NCBI RefSeq assembly: GCF_037126245.1
Contig: NZ_CP136925.1
Span: 2,930,001 to 2,994,000, forward strand
DNA from: Mangrovimonas cancribranchiae
GTDB lineage: Bacteria > Bacteroidota > Bacteroidia > Flavobacteriales > Flavobacteriaceae
Direction of reading: 5' to 3'
Length of the DNA: 64,000 nt
The notes under the pieces were generated by a model, which worked only from the letters and a program-made list of their open reading frames with translations, did not search any database and was not told where the DNA came from. Every line of letters starts with the position of its first letter. Within the stretch, counting starts at the first letter, position 1. Positions 63,908 to 64,000 of this stretch are shown piece by piece. A program made the position numbers and the translations under genes.

Positions 63908-64000
63908 ATGGGTATACGTAAATTACATCTAGATGTGTTTGATGAAATCGACTATCGTTTAGTTGGTATTCATACCTCTATAGAGGATTACCGGTTAGCG
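63908..64000 (+). CDS. IPExxxVDY family protein, 5' end only
   Basis: 31 codons are present, beginning MGIRKLHLDVFDEIDYRLV and open to the window edge. The gene after rnc in Flavobacteria is generally a small IPExxxVDY-family protein of unknown function, usually followed by pyruvate kinase. The N-terminal strand and position fit. Identification rests on context and a short sequence. Confidence 0.65.
   Translation, partial: MGIRKLHLDVFDEIDYRLVGIHTSIEDYRLA

Noticed and set aside
1-64000. rRNA operon, insertion sequence, prophage or defence system
   Set aside because: No rRNA sequence, transposase, integrase or restriction/CRISPR gene could be recognised in either strand.

Overview
The window looks like a chromosomal segment of a marine-type Flavobacteriaceae species (Bacteroidota). 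The DNA is AT-rich. Gene starts rarely have a Shine-Dalgarno sequence. Many genes are preceded by the Bacteroidota promoter box TAnnTTTG, a few with TTG about 19-21 bases further upstream. Several secreted proteins end in type IX secretion (T9SS) sorting domains. Gene neighbourhoods such as DUF177-rpmF-fabH-accB-accC and acpP-fabF-rnc-IPExxxVDY are familiar from this family. I see no rRNA, insertion sequence, prophage or CRISPR array. Two tRNAs are present.

Layout. 1-9.6 kb: the 5' part of lepA (cut by the window edge), a TonB-type outer-membrane barrel, a beta-propeller lipoprotein, an M28-PDZ peptidase, dusB, a LolC/E-type permease, rbfA and methylmalonyl-CoA epimerase. 9.7-16 kb: a CAU-anticodon tRNA, a tiny exported protein with a Pro-Ile-Asp tail, riboflavin synthase divergent from pdxA, then the lipid and ribosome cluster DUF177-rpmF-fabH-accB-accC. 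16-25 kb: secretion-rich DNA with a reprolysin-like T9SS protease, a FAD oxidoreductase, an orphan ABC ATPase, an FG-GAP/ASPIC T9SS protein and a diheme cytochrome lipoprotein. 25-33 kb: asd, mscL, alr-tdk, a coiled-coil protein, a giant DUF11 T9SS type B protein and rsmI. 33-44 kb: a peroxidase-related enzyme, osmC-recJ, an OmpA protein, an MFS exporter, lpxH, queD, a damaged 2OG-Fe(II) oxygenase gene, two very small membrane proteins, a MATE exporter, a universal stress protein and tRNA-Ala(GGC). 44-57.5 kb: AddB-like and AddA-like recombination proteins separated by an OmpA/TSP3 porin and kbl, then sod, a pair of small structured RNAs, purF and a PfkB kinase. 57.7-64 kb: an AraC-NTF2-DOPA dioxygenase cassette, rnhA-purN, and acpP-fabF-rnc followed by the start of an IPExxxVDY gene.

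Most of the window is ordinary housekeeping. The most notable undescribed-looking item is the 473-base gap between sod and purF. It holds two near-identical units of about 71 nt on the minus strand, each with a -7 box just upstream, a conserved 5' hairpin region and an intrinsic terminator. The terminator stem carries a compensatory base-pair change between copies. This indicates a duplicated small RNA. Secondary points are the broken 2OG oxygenase, an unlisted 27-residue membrane protein coupled to a 61-residue one, and a hairpin abutting the start codon of the diheme cytochrome gene.
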